Assembly: GCA_045589495.1 (NCBI GenBank)
Contig: JAZNPF010000004.1
Span: 62,001-126,000, forward strand
DNA: 64,000 nt
DNA from: SIG455 sp045589495
GTDB taxonomy: Bacteria > Bacillota > Clostridia > UMGS1810
Reading direction: 5' to 3'
Shown here: piece by piece, positions 25,608-35,223 of the stretch
Layout of the letters: each line of letters opens with the position of its first letter
Position numbering within the stretch: the stretch's first letter is position 1
Program-made: the position numbers and the translations under genes
Notes under the pieces: generated by a model
The model's input: only the letters and a program-made list of their open reading frames with translations
Database searches by the model: none
What the model was told of the DNA's origin: nothing

Positions 25608-27500
25608 TTATTTTTTAACTTTTGCATTTTGTTTGGTTAAATGGATAAATAAAACATCAATGTCAGCAGGTGAAACTCCTGATATTCTTGATGCCTGACC
25701 TAGAGTAAGCGGTTTGATCTGGTCCAGTTTCTGTCTGGCTTCAAGACGCAGACCGTCAATGGTTAAAAAGTCTGTGCCTTCAGGAATTCTCACACGTTCA
25801 GTTTTTTCTGCTTTCTTTGCCTGAGCCTCTTGTTTTTGAATGTATCCCTCGTATTTTATCTGAATATTTACCTGTTCTGCAACATCTAAAGGAAGCGGTT
25901 TTCTGGCACTATCTATTTCCTCAACCAAAAAATAGTCAAGTTCAGGTCTGCGTATAAGTTCTGCAAGTTTAACACCTGTTGTAATAGGCGATGTTCCGTG
26001 ATTTTTAAGTAATTCATTTACTTTTTCAGACGGACCTATGTTGATTGAATTTATTCTTTCAATTTCGTTTTCAATCTGTTCTTTTTTGATTAAGAACTTT
26101 GCATAACGCTCGTCGCTTATAAGACCTATGTCGTGACCTGTTTCTGTTAAGCGAAGATCTGCGTTGTCCTGCCTTAAAAGAAGTCTGTATTCGCTTCTTG
26201 AGGTCATCATTCTGTAAGGCTCGTTTGTGCCTTTGGAAGTAAGGTCATCAATAAGTGTTCCGATGTATCCCTGACTGCGGTCAAGAACAACCGGTTCGAG
26301 TCCCTTTATTTTGCGTGCGGCGTTAATGCCTGCCATAAGTCCTTGTGCGGCTGCCTCTTCATATCCGGAACTGCCGTTAAACTGTCCTGCACCGTAAAGA
26401 CCGGAATGATCTTTGAATTCAAGTGACGGATAGAGCATTGTACTGTCAATACAATCATACTCAATGGCATAGGCTGTACGAGTGATTATGGCATTTTCAA
26501 GACCTGCTATCGAATGGATAATCTCCACCTGAACATCTTCCGGCAGAGATGAAGATAACCCCTGAATATACATTTCATCAGTATTAAGCCCTAACGGTTC
26601 AATAAAAAGTTGATGTCTTTCTTTGTCAGGGAAACGCCTGATTTTATCCTCAATAGACGGACAGTATCTTGGCCCTATGCCTTCGATAAGCCCGTTGAAA
26701 AGGGGAGAGCGGTGCATATTGTCAAGTATTATTTTGTGAGTGCGTTCGTTTGTGTATGTAATATGGCAACATACGGCATTCGGATTAGGATTGGTTGTCT
26801 CAAATGAAAACGGAGTAATAACTTCATCTCCGTATTGTATTTCCATCTTGGAAAAGTCTATACTGCTTTTTGCAACCCTTGCAGGAGTTCCGGTTTTAAA
26901 GCGCATAAGTTTAATTCCGTTTTCAGCAAGGCAAGCGGAAAGTTCATTTGCGGGGAATACTCCGTCAGGACCGCCGGAATATGCAACATCGCCTACGATT
27001 ATTTTGCCCTTTAGAAATGTTCCAGTAGCAATTATAACGGCCTTAACGTCGAACTGTGCACCAAGACGGGTAGTTACAGAGCATACAGCACCATCATCGT
27101 CAAAACCAATGTTTACAATTTCTGCCTGTTTGAATTCCAGATTTTCCTGATGCTCAATGCGTTTTTTCATTTCGTCAGTGTATGCACGTCTGTCAGCCTG
27201 TGCACGCGGAGAGTATACAGCAGGGCCTTTTCCTCTGTTTAAAATCCTTGACTGTATAGCAGCAAAGTCAGCAACTTTGCCCATTTCACCGCCAAGTGCG
27301 TCAATCTCACGGACAAGTTGACCTTTGGCAGTTCCGCCAATACACGGATTACATGCCATATTGGCTATGAAGTCCAGATTTGTGGCAAACATTATAGTTT
27401 TGCAGCCAAGACGTGCAGCAGCAAAAGCCGCCTCGCAACCCGCGTGACCGCCACCAACAACTGCTACATCGTATGTTCCCATGTGAAAATTATTACTCAT
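25608..27500 (-). CDS. mnmG: tRNA uridine-5-carboxymethylaminomethyl synthesis enzyme MnmG
   Basis: FAD-dependent partner of MnmE that modifies the wobble uridine (cmnm5U) of several tRNAs. The 630 residues start with the FAD loop VVGGGHAGCEAA (15-25), followed by NPCIGGTAKGQLVREIDALGG and the two GPRYCPSIE and AQGLMAGINAA motifs specific for GidA/MnmG. It is 21 bases behind mnmE on the same strand, and the pair is transcribed together. GGAAGGA precedes the ATG. Confidence 0.98.
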   Translation of the reverse strand: MSNNFHMGTYDVAVVGGGHAGCEAAFAAARLGCKTIMFATNLDFIANMACNPCIGGTAKGQLVREIDALGGEMGKVADFAAIQSRILNRGKGPAVYSPRAQADRRAYTDEMKKRIEHQENLEFKQAEIVNIGFDDDGAVCSVTTRLGAQFDVKAVIIATGTFLKGKIIVGDVAYSGGPDGVFPANELSACLAENGIKLMRFKTGTPARVAKSSIDFSKMEIQYGDEVITPFSFETTNPNPNAVCCHITYTNERTHKIILDNMHRSPLFNGLIEGIGPRYCPSIEDKIRRFPDKERHQLFIEPLGLNTDEMYIQGLSSSLPEDVQVEIIHSIAGLENAIITRTAYAIEYDCIDSTMLYPSLEFKDHSGLYGAGQFNGSSGYEEAAAQGLMAGINAARKIKGLEPVVLDRSQGYIGTLIDDLTSKGTNEPYRMMTSRSEYRLLLRQDNADLRLTETGHDIGLISDERYAKFLIKKEQIENEIERINSINIGPSEKVNELLKNHGTSPITTGVKLAELIRRPELDYFLVEEIDSARKPLPLDVAEQVNIQIKYEGYIQKQEAQAKKAEKTERVRIPEGTDFLTIDGLRLEARQKLDQIKPLTLGQASRISGVSPADIDVLFIHLTKQNAKVKK

Positions 27501-27521
27501 TTGTATAACAAATCCTTCCTG

Positions 27522-28877
27522 TTATTTTCCGACGCAGTATGTTTCAAAAATAGTGTTTATAATATCGTCGGAAATCTCTGCCCCGTCAATTAAGTTAAGA
27601 GCATTAGCCGCTGAATGAATATCGTCAATCGCCATATCGGACGATAAAACTTTGATTGTGTTTAATGCACTCTGTGTGAATGTACGTGCTTTTTTAACGG
27701 CATCCTTTTCTCTTTCGCCTGATAAAAGCGTATCTGATTCGGTGAATTCTTCAATTCCGCTTATATAAATTTCTTCTATCTTATCTGTAAGTTTATCTAA
27801 ACCGTCGCCGGTTTTTGCACAAAAACTTATCGCATCATTTTCAAACGGCAGTTCGATATTTTGTGCAATATCGGCTTTGTTTGCAATTATAACAGTGTTT
27901 TTGTTTTTAACCATATTGTATATCTGCATATCGGCATCGTCCATGGGTTTTGAGCAATCCACAACAAAAATCACCAGTTCAGCAGTTTCGGCAAGATTTT
28001 TTGCTCTTTCAACGCCAATGCTTTCAACGGTGTCACCGGTTTCACGTATACCGGCGGTATCAGTAAGTTTAAGCATCAGGTTGCCGACTGTTACCACTTC
28101 TTCTATAGTGTCACGCGTGGTACCGGGAATATCTGTTACTATCGCTCTGTCACACTGTGCTAAAAGATTCATAAGTGATGATTTACCTACGTTTGGTTTT
28201 CCCACTATTACAGTTGGTATGCCTTCTTTTGCAACTATGCCTTTGTCAGCATTTTCTAAAAGTTTGTCCATCATAGAAACGGCTTTTTCAAGTTCTGACT
28301 CAATCTTTCCGTCCTCTGCCTCGTCAAGTTCTTCGGGGAAGTCAAACGAAGCCTGGATATACGCGGCGGTTTGCATCAAACTTTCACGTATTATGCGGAT
28401 TCGCTCTGCAAGTTTGCCGTTTAAATGATTCAGTGCCATTTTATGCTGAAGTTTGGTTTTTGCGTTTATCATATCCATAACAGAACTTGCATAAGTAAGG
28501 TCAACTCTGCCGTTGAGAAAAGCACGTTTCGTAAATTCACCTGCTTGGGCAGGACGTGCGCCGGCATCATAAACCGCACCAAGAACGGCTTTTGTAACAT
28601 AAAGACCGCCATGGCAGTTAATTTCTACAACGTTTTCGGCAGTAAAAGTGTGTGGTGCGTGCATAACGCTTACAAGCACTTCGTCAACGATTTCACCGTT
28701 TGATATAATATGACCGTAGTTAATGCTGCGGTTCTGTGCATCCGAAAGTGACCTGCCGCTTTTTGAACGAAAAACTTTATCGGCGATTTCAAATGCTTCA
28801 TTTCCGCTTATTCGTATTATTGATATGCCGCCTCTTCCGTATGGAGTGGAAACGGCTGCTATTGTATCGTAGTCCAT
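27522..28877 (-). CDS. mnmE: tRNA modification GTPase MnmE
   Basis: GTPase that with MnmG installs the cmnm5 group at U34 of tRNA. Of 451 residues, an N-terminal folate-binding domain starts at DTIAAVSTPYGRGGISIIRI. The G domain has GKPNVGKSSLMN, DIPGTTRDT and NKAD, and the C-terminus is CVGK, the catalytic C-x-G-K motif. The ATG at 28877 has GGTGAGG 6 bases upstream; an in-frame GTG at 28892 is part of that site. mnmG follows. Confidence 0.97.
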   Translation of the reverse strand: MDYDTIAAVSTPYGRGGISIIRISGNEAFEIADKVFRSKSGRSLSDAQNRSINYGHIISNGEIVDEVLVSVMHAPHTFTAENVVEINCHGGLYVTKAVLGAVYDAGARPAQAGEFTKRAFLNGRVDLTYASSVMDMINAKTKLQHKMALNHLNGKLAERIRIIRESLMQTAAYIQASFDFPEELDEAEDGKIESELEKAVSMMDKLLENADKGIVAKEGIPTVIVGKPNVGKSSLMNLLAQCDRAIVTDIPGTTRDTIEEVVTVGNLMLKLTDTAGIRETGDTVESIGVERAKNLAETAELVIFVVDCSKPMDDADMQIYNMVKNKNTVIIANKADIAQNIELPFENDAISFCAKTGDGLDKLTDKIEEIYISGIEEFTESDTLLSGEREKDAVKKARTFTQSALNTIKVLSSDMAIDDIHSAANALNLIDGAEISDDIINTIFETYCVGK

Positions 28878-28908
28878 GATAAACCTCACCAAAAATTATA
28901 TACATTAT

Positions 28909-28937
28909 ATTATAACATTTATCAATGCATAAAGCAA
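28909..28937 (-). promoter_or_regulatory. sigma-A promoter for mnmE-mnmG
   Basis: On the minus strand TTGCTT, 17-base spacer, TATAAT, about 30 bases upstream of the mnmE start. Confidence 0.65.
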
Positions 28938-29010
28938 TATATTTTTAGAATGTATTTTTTAGCAAAAACCGGTAAAAATACACGTATAAACACAATACGG
29001 AGCGAAGATT

Positions 29011-30618
29011 ATGATAAGGAATCTGTTTTTATATAAAGAACCTGAAGAAAAGTACCGGTTTGAAATAACAAAAGATGGCGCAGATGACTCTCAGACGATT
29101 GAGGTTATGGAAAACGTCAGTACCGATATAAAAGTTAATCTTGAATATGCAAAATCGCTTTTTACTTTCCCCAAAAACAGCGATATTGTGATACGTGAGT
29201 TTGATATAAGTATAGAGGGTAAACTTTTGCGTGGGTTTGTTATATGCGCAGACGGTTTATCCGGAAGTGCTATGATTAACGATGATGTTTTAATCCCTCT
29301 TATGTGTCTTTCCGATCTGGAACGTCGTCATGGTGAGAGTCTGCACGATTATATATACAGACGTTTAATTCCGCACGTTCGTCTTTCACGTGAAACGAAT
29401 ATAAATAAACTTTTAAAACCTGTCAATTACGGTAACTGTGCCGTTTTTGTAGACACCTTAGATGTGGGGTTTGGAATAGATGTAAAGGCGTGGGCGCACA
29501 GAGGGATTGACGAACCTGCAAACGAAACTGTTATTCAGGGCCCGCACGAGGGTTTTAATGAGATGCTCCGTGCTAATACGGCGCTCATACGAAAAACTTT
29601 AAATACGCCCAATCTTGTTATGGAAACGGCAACTTTAGGTAAAACCAGTCAGACGTATGCATCTGTTTGTTATCTCAAAAACGTGGCAAACTCCTCACTT
29701 GTTGATGAGGTTAAGTACAGACTTGAAAATATCGAAGTAGAATATATTCTTTCTTCGCTCAATCTTGTACAGTATATTGAAGAATCCACATATCTGTCCA
29801 TTCCTCAGGTGGTTGCAACGGAACGGCCTGACCGTGTGTGTAATGCACTTATAGAGGGCAGAGTTGCAATAGTTGTAAGCGGAAGTCCGCAGGTGTTGAT
29901 TGTGCCAACAACGATTTTTGATATGGCAACCTCGCCCGAGGACACGTATCTGCGACTTCCATATTCTTTTTTGATACGAATTGTACGTATGGCGGCAATA
30001 GTTCTTTCTCTTCTTGCACCGGCGGTATTTCTTGCAATAATGAATTTTCATCAGGAACTTATTCTTACAGATATTCTGTTTGCACTTTCAAAGGCACGTT
30101 CTGCAGTTCCGTTTTCATCACTCATAGAACTGCTTTTGATGGAACTGTCATTTGAACTTATAAAGGAGGCGGGCATACGTGTACCGGGACCTGTGGGGTC
30201 TACTCTTGGAATAGTTGGCGGTCTTATTTTAGGTCAGGCGGCGGTGTCTGCAAACATAGTAAGCCCTATTATGATAATAGTGGTGGCGGTTACGGGTATT
30301 GCGTCTTTTGCTATACCGAGTTATCAACTTTCTTTTTCGTTCAGGTTTATGAGGTTCATTTATACCTTTGCAGCGGCGTTGGCGGGATTCTACGGAATAT
30401 TTACGGTTATGTTCATAGACACACTTTTAATTGTGAACACAAAATCATTCGGTGCAGATTATGCCTCTCCGCTTGCTCCGAGAACAAAGTCTAAACTCTT
30501 AAATCTGTTTTTTACCCAACCTATATGGAAAGGCGGCAGACGTCCTGATTATCTTGAACCGAAAGACAAGTATGACAGTGACAAGATAAGCCGCAAATGG
30601 AAGTATAAAAAGAGGTGA
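29011..30618 (+). CDS. GerA-family spore germinant receptor, A subunit
   Basis: A subunit of a germinant receptor in the spore inner membrane, which senses nutrients and starts germination. The 535-residue length is typical of GerAA-type proteins. The soluble N-terminal half carries VSGSPQVLIVP and the GPHEGF motif (usually GPREAF or GPQEGF). The C-terminal half has four to five membrane helices with IREAGIRVPGP-like and TLGIVGGLILGQAAV blocks. B, C and small D-like genes follow. No clear sigma-G promoter was identified in the 133-base gap upstream. The ligand cannot be told. Confidence 0.95.
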   Translation: MIRNLFLYKEPEEKYRFEITKDGADDSQTIEVMENVSTDIKVNLEYAKSLFTFPKNSDIVIREFDISIEGKLLRGFVICADGLSGSAMINDDVLIPLMCLSDLERRHGESLHDYIYRRLIPHVRLSRETNINKLLKPVNYGNCAVFVDTLDVGFGIDVKAWAHRGIDEPANETVIQGPHEGFNEMLRANTALIRKTLNTPNLVMETATLGKTSQTYASVCYLKNVANSSLVDEVKYRLENIEVEYILSSLNLVQYIEESTYLSIPQVVATERPDRVCNALIEGRVAIVVSGSPQVLIVPTTIFDMATSPEDTYLRLPYSFLIRIVRMAAIVLSLLAPAVFLAIMNFHQELILTDILFALSKARSAVPFSSLIELLLMELSFELIKEAGIRVPGPVGSTLGIVGGLILGQAAVSANIVSPIMIIVVAVTGIASFAIPSYQLSFSFRFMRFIYTFAAALAGFYGIFTVMFIDTLLIVNTKSFGADYASPLAPRTKSKLLNLFFTQPIWKGGRRPDYLEPKDKYDSDKISRKWKYKKR

Positions 30619-30624
30619 TAATAT

Positions 30625-31698
30625 TTGTCCTACGCAAATATGAGAAAAATTAACAGTAAAGAAGCCACGTGGTTTTTCGTAATACTTTTTGTGTCAAAAA
30701 TCCTGTTTGCTGATATAAATGAATACGTAAATCATTCGGGAACGGCTGCATATATGCAAACGGGGTGGTGCACATTTCTGGCAGTAGTTCTGTTTGCGGT
30801 TACATCGTATCTATCGGGCGGAGATGATATATTTTATGCATCACGCACTGCCTTTGGAGATATGGGATTAAAGGTTGTAGGGATTTTAATTTCTGTCCTG
30901 CTTTTGATAGATACTGGTGTTATATTCAGGGTATATTCAGACATAATTGCATCTATTGTATTACCTGAATCTGCCGACTTTTTCATATTGATTCTTTTGG
31001 CTGTCGCTGCGGGGTTTGCCGCATTTGCAGGTGTTGGAACGCTGACATCATATTCGTATGCGGCAGGGATAGTTTTAGTGGCATCGCTTGTACTGATACT
31101 TGTTTTGAATGTGCCTAATTACAGTCTGGAAAACATATATCCTGTTCTGGGTAAAGGCGGAGATAAGATTTTATCCGGCATAGGCGGTATAAATGTGTAT
31201 GCAGATATTTTTCTTTTATATATAATTTCATCTGATTTCAAAAAAGATGATTCTGTGAAGAAAACAGGGGTTAAAGCGATTATTATATCCGGAATTGTGA
31301 TAAGTCTTACGACCTTTCTTTATATACTGACAGTTCCGTATCCGGCATCATCGATTTTCTCATTACCTGTTTTAGAGATTGCGTTTGATGTGAATCTTGA
31401 TGTAATATTTCAAAGAGCAGAGGCATTGTTCTTGTTCTTGTGGATATTTTCAGGTTTCATATTGACAGGAGCATATCTGGCATTTTCTATTAAGTCTTTT
31501 GAAAAGTCTTTCAAATTATCTGACAGACGTGCGGTGATAGGAGTATTTTTGCTTATAGCGGTTTGTATTGCGCTTTGTGTTGATACAGCGTCATTGAAAA
31601 ACGGTATATATTCCGGCTTTTATAATGTGTTTACGGGTATTGCGTTTTTGTTGCCGCCAACTGTATTTCTTATAAAAAGACTGACTGGAAAGGAGTAA
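30625..31698 (+). CDS. GerB-family germinant receptor, B subunit (permease-like)
   Basis: Polytopic inner-membrane subunit of the germinant receptor, related to amino acid permeases and thought to bind the germinant. The 357 residues contain about ten membrane helices; KINSKEATWFFVILFVSKILF at the N-terminus and the FQRAEALFLFLWIFSGF segment near 260 match the GerB/spore permease family. The start is TTG behind AGAGGTGAT; an alternative is the ATG at 30640. It lies 6 bases after the A subunit and 1 base before the C subunit. Confidence 0.92.
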   Translation: MSYANMRKINSKEATWFFVILFVSKILFADINEYVNHSGTAAYMQTGWCTFLAVVLFAVTSYLSGGDDIFYASRTAFGDMGLKVVGILISVLLLIDTGVIFRVYSDIIASIVLPESADFFILILLAVAAGFAAFAGVGTLTSYSYAAGIVLVASLVLILVLNVPNYSLENIYPVLGKGGDKILSGIGGINVYADIFLLYIISSDFKKDDSVKKTGVKAIIISGIVISLTTFLYILTVPYPASSIFSLPVLEIAFDVNLDVIFQRAEALFLFLWIFSGFILTGAYLAFSIKSFEKSFKLSDRRAVIGVFLLIAVCIALCVDTASLKNGIYSGFYNVFTGIAFLLPPTVFLIKRLTGKE

Positions 31699-31699
31699 T

Positions 31700-32782
31700 A
31701 TGAAAAAAGTTATTCTTGTTGTATGTACTTGCCTTATTATGCTTACCGGATGCGGCGGAAAAGAAATTGATGATATGGCGTATGTGGTGGCAATCGGTAT
31801 AGATAATGCGGAGAACGAAAAATATGGTTTTACGTTTGCTATAGGAAACCCCGGAGGTATAAACGGCGGTGGTGGAGAAGGTGAGGGTGGTGACAGTAAT
31901 GTTCTTATATTTGAAACACAAATTGCAGAAAGTATATTTTCTGCAGGTGACGCTGTAAGTGCAAAAGTAGGGCAGGAGATAAACTTTTCCCATGCAGAAC
32001 TTTTAGTGTTTTCAAAAGAAGTTGCCTCGGGCGGAGTAGACAGTTTTATAGATGCACTTACAAGGAATCTTTATCAACGCCCAAAACTTATACCGACTGT
32101 ATCTGTGACTTCTGCAAAAGAAACACTTGAAGGCATAAATTCTAAATTTGAGGGCAACCCGGAAAAGTATTTAAAAAAACTTTTTGAGAGCAAAGATGCA
32201 CTTATATTCAATGCGGTTGACAGCAGAGATTTTTTATGTCGGACAAAAAATATTGATTCGGGATTTGCTGTTCCGTGCATATCAACTGATGACAGTATAA
32301 GTGTTACGGCAATGTCTGTTTTTGATGCATACGGACTCAACGGTGCGTTTGATGACATTATTTCGTATAAGGTTTTAAACGGCATAGCAGAAAATATAAG
32401 TTATGATACTGAATACGGCTCTTTGACACTTAATCAGAGAGTAAAGCCGTATGTTTCAGTAGAGTGTTCGGATGTATGCCGGATAAGTATAAATGTAATA
32501 CTAGATGCATACGTATCAACCGTTAAAAGCAATGCAGAAAAGACGCAACTTTATTTATCTGCCGAAAATATGTTAAAAGAAAATGCTTATAAACTTCTTG
32601 AGTTTTCAGCAAAAGATTTGGGTGTGGATATATTTGGTTTTGACAAATATGCAAGAGCAAATTTTTTAACATGGGAAAAATGGCAGAATTATAACTGGAG
32701 AGAAAAATACAAAAACGCCGTGTTTTCTCTGAATGTTCATATAAGACCGGAAAAAACAGGGCTTATTACGGAGGGTGCATAA
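31700..32782 (+). CDS. GerC-family germinant receptor, C subunit (lipoprotein)
   Basis: Lipoprotein subunit of the receptor, anchored on the outer face of the spore inner membrane. The 360-residue protein has a lipoprotein signal ending in the lipobox LTGC, so the mature Cys is about residue 18. It then has the family's EIDDMAYVVAIGID opening and a three-domain body; the C-terminal domain contains LGVDIFGF. A glycine-rich insertion near residues 54-70 (NGGGGEGEGGD-like) is unusual. The stop overlaps the next small gene by one base. Confidence 0.93.
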   Translation: MKKVILVVCTCLIMLTGCGGKEIDDMAYVVAIGIDNAENEKYGFTFAIGNPGGINGGGGEGEGGDSNVLIFETQIAESIFSAGDAVSAKVGQEINFSHAELLVFSKEVASGGVDSFIDALTRNLYQRPKLIPTVSVTSAKETLEGINSKFEGNPEKYLKKLFESKDALIFNAVDSRDFLCRTKNIDSGFAVPCISTDDSISVTAMSVFDAYGLNGAFDDIISYKVLNGIAENISYDTEYGSLTLNQRVKPYVSVECSDVCRISINVILDAYVSTVKSNAEKTQLYLSAENMLKENAYKLLEFSAKDLGVDIFGFDKYARANFLTWEKWQNYNWREKYKNAVFSLNVHIRPEKTGLITEGA

Positions 32783-32940
32783 TGTGGTACCTTATACTTG
32801 CAATATCAGTGTATGTCTTTATATACACCGTTTCATACGCGGTATGGGAATGGAAGAATTCAAACAAATCTGCAGCAGTTGTAATATGTGTGTTTGCAGT
32901 TGCAGGAATTGTAATTCCGGCTGTAAAGATTTTTCTATAA
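32782..32940 (+). CDS. 52-residue two-helix membrane protein, candidate germinant receptor D subunit
   Basis: A small gene whose ATG overlaps the C-subunit stop by one base (TAATG), with GGAGGGTG just upstream, so it is translationally coupled. It encodes 52 residues: helix one at about 2-22, a short polar loop (WEWKNSNKS, about 22-31), and helix two at about 32-51. There is no cleavable signal. Small proteins with two membrane helices have been described as a fourth germinant receptor subunit in some spore formers. This one fits by position, size and topology, but no motif proves it. A strong terminator follows at once. Confidence 0.75.
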   Translation: MWYLILAISVYVFIYTVSYAVWEWKNSNKSAAVVICVFAVAGIVIPAVKIFL

Positions 32941-32976
32941 AAAACAGGACTTGAGTTTTATCTCAAGTCCTGTTTT
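32941..32976. terminator. bidirectional terminator between ger operon and SLH gene
   Basis: A perfect 15-bp stem AAAACAGGACTTGAG (32941-32955) with CTCAAGTCCTGTTTT (32962-32976) and a 6-base loop. A and T ends allow termination of both converging transcripts. Confidence 0.92.
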
Positions 32977-32979
32977 AAG

Positions 32980-35004
32980 TTATTTAAGGTGATTGTATAT
33001 CATTGTCAGGCATTCTGCTCTTGTTAAAATATCATACGCTCTTAATGTGTCGGTCTGTGTGTTTATTATACCAAGACCGCCGGCGAGTGCGGCATAACCA
33101 TGCAGATTAAGGTCAACGTCTGCAAACGGGCATTTGTAAATGCCTTTTATCTCTGCTGCTGGCTTGAATCCGATGGCGTTTATAAAATATTTAACGGCGT
33201 TGATTCGTGTTAGTGGAGTATCAATTTCGTCGTTTGAAATTATTCCGTCCTGAACTGCAAATCTGTATATATCTTTTGCGTCAGTAAAATGTATATCTTT
33301 TGTTGCTTTGAGCAGAAGTTTTAAAAATTCCTCCTGAGTAATTGCGGTGTCAGGATTTAAAATTCCGCCTTCAAAGTAAATACCTATTTTTGAAAGTTCC
33401 TCTGCGGCAGTTTTACAATAGTGATTTCCAATATCGGAGTAGCCCTTGAATTTTTCTGTTACCGGCTTTCCAATGCGGTCAATTTCATCGCCTGAATGTG
33501 CGTTAAATATCGGATTTTCATAAAGTTTATATGCAAGTTGCACTTTGGTTGATTTGGTTTCTTTGTCTGTTTTTTCGTTATATATGTATTCGGTTGATGT
33601 AAGATACTGCAGTTTGAAATTATCATCGGTTAAAGCGTTTTTGTATATCATATTAGGTGCAATTACATTTTCAGCAGACGGGAATTCAGCATCTGTCCAG
33701 TTGCAGTTAAAACGGCTTATTTCACCTGTATACTGATTAACAGATATGCTCAATCTGTCGTTATTTACACGTACGCCATTTGTGTATCTGTCAAAGATGA
33801 ATGTGTACTTGTCTGACTCACCAATAACAAACTGCGGTTTTGTCTGTTTAAGTTTTTCAGCATAATATTTGTTTAAGAATGTCTCTGCATTTGCTTTTGC
33901 TTTTTCTGTGTCATATTCTTTAGAATCTTTTTGATTCTGAGATGTGTTAAAACTTATTATTTCACGTGTTTTGGCATTTATGGATACATTCGCATAATAA
34001 TAATCATTCTTTGCATTTTTGGAAAAACTGATTGATGCAATATAGTTGCCGTAACGGTTTTGTGATACGCTGTAGCCGGTAACTTCGGCATCTTCAAGTA
34101 TTTTGAATTCCTTTACGCTGCGTGCAATTTTTTCGGCATCGTCTTTGGAAATCATTTGGTTTATCTCGTCTACGAGTTTTTTCTCTTCGGGAGATAATGC
34201 TGCTTCTTCTTTTAAAAGCATATCGTTTGTTGCTGCCCCCGAACCGGTTGTATATGATATGTATGAATGTTTTTTCGCTTCGCCAGAGAATGCGTCAATG
34301 TAGGCAGCAGTATCTTTTGCATTGTATGAAAGATAGATTTCTTTTACCTGTCTGTCCTCGGTAATGATATTATATAACAACTCATAACTTATGCCATCTA
34401 TAAAAGCCTCTCTTGCCTGTTCAATGGTAATTATGTTTTCGGGCTTTGGAAAATCAGCCTCTGTCCAATTGGCATTATAATTTAAAATTTCAAGAGTCTG
34501 TGAGTCGAGATTGATTGAAATATAATCTCCTGTAACGGGGATACCGTTTTCAATTCTTTCAAAATTGACAGTATATAAAGAGTTATCTTCTATTTTAGCC
34601 GGCAACACATTTTTGGCACGGTTTGGTGCAATAATGTCGAGAAGTCCGGTTGCTTTTTCAATTGCCTCATCTCCGGTGAATTTCGGAAGCAGATTTTCAG
34701 AAGAATAACTTCTTCCGAGCCTATAGTTCTGGATATCTCCGTCCTCTTCAATACGCACGCTTATATAAGGCTGATATGAATATTCATCCTCGCTTCTGCT
34801 TTTCCAATGAAGATAATATGTAACCTCGCCTGCATAGTCGTCTTTTGTATAAGTTTCAAAAACAAAGTCGTCGTCACTTATAGAAAATTTTTCTTTGACG
34901 GACAGTATCAGTTTTGCAACGGTATCGCCGTCATCAGCGCTGGTCGGTACACATACTGATACGCACATAATGATGTAAAGTATTACGGATAAAAATTTTT
35001 TCAT
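32980..35004 (-). CDS. YcdB/YcdC-repeat secreted protein with C-terminal SLH domains
   Basis: A 674-residue exported protein. The start at 35004 (MKKFLSVILYII) gives a clean signal peptide of about 23 residues (VPTSA end) with GAAAGG 9 bases upstream; earlier in-frame ATGs lack a site. The body is two similar PepSY-like YcdB/YcdC units: TVNFERIENGIPVTGDYISI is echoed by FIFDRYTNGVRVNNDRLSI, and LNYNANWTEADFPKPENII by FNCNWTDAEFPSAENVI. Three degenerate SLH repeats cover about 530-674 and should hold it on the wall. Such proteins may modulate or inhibit peptidases; function here is unknown. Confidence 0.82.
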   Translation of the reverse strand: MKKFLSVILYIIMCVSVCVPTSADDGDTVAKLILSVKEKFSISDDDFVFETYTKDDYAGEVTYYLHWKSRSEDEYSYQPYISVRIEEDGDIQNYRLGRSYSSENLLPKFTGDEAIEKATGLLDIIAPNRAKNVLPAKIEDNSLYTVNFERIENGIPVTGDYISINLDSQTLEILNYNANWTEADFPKPENIITIEQAREAFIDGISYELLYNIITEDRQVKEIYLSYNAKDTAAYIDAFSGEAKKHSYISYTTGSGAATNDMLLKEEAALSPEEKKLVDEINQMISKDDAEKIARSVKEFKILEDAEVTGYSVSQNRYGNYIASISFSKNAKNDYYYANVSINAKTREIISFNTSQNQKDSKEYDTEKAKANAETFLNKYYAEKLKQTKPQFVIGESDKYTFIFDRYTNGVRVNNDRLSISVNQYTGEISRFNCNWTDAEFPSAENVIAPNMIYKNALTDDNFKLQYLTSTEYIYNEKTDKETKSTKVQLAYKLYENPIFNAHSGDEIDRIGKPVTEKFKGYSDIGNHYCKTAAEELSKIGIYFEGGILNPDTAITQEEFLKLLLKATKDIHFTDAKDIYRFAVQDGIISNDEIDTPLTRINAVKYFINAIGFKPAAEIKGIYKCPFADVDLNLHGYAALAGGLGIINTQTDTLRAYDILTRAECLTMIYNHLK

Positions 35005-35159
35005 ATTCATCATCCTTTCTTTGAATATTAGACTGTTTGAGCGGATTAAAAGTTCCATAATTTCTCAAAAAAACGTAGATTTTTTTATGATTTGTGATAT
35101 AATTATACATATATTATAAGTTGTTTTTTGGTCAATGTCAAAATAAACCTTTAAAAACC

Positions 35160-35188
35160 TTGAAAAAACAACAGTTTTGTGATACAAT
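35160..35188 (+). promoter_or_regulatory. sigma-A promoter for metG
   Basis: TTGAAA (35160-35165), 17-base spacer, TACAAT (35183-35188). It drives metG and probably the three genes after it. Confidence 0.7.
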
Positions 35189-35223
35189 TATTTAAATAAT
35201 TTAAATTTGAGGACGTGAATATT

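Noticed and set aside
28878..29010. Sigma-G-type promoter expected before the germinant receptor operon
   Set aside because: Elements such as TGCATA occur, but no pair with proper -10 and spacing was found, so none is called.
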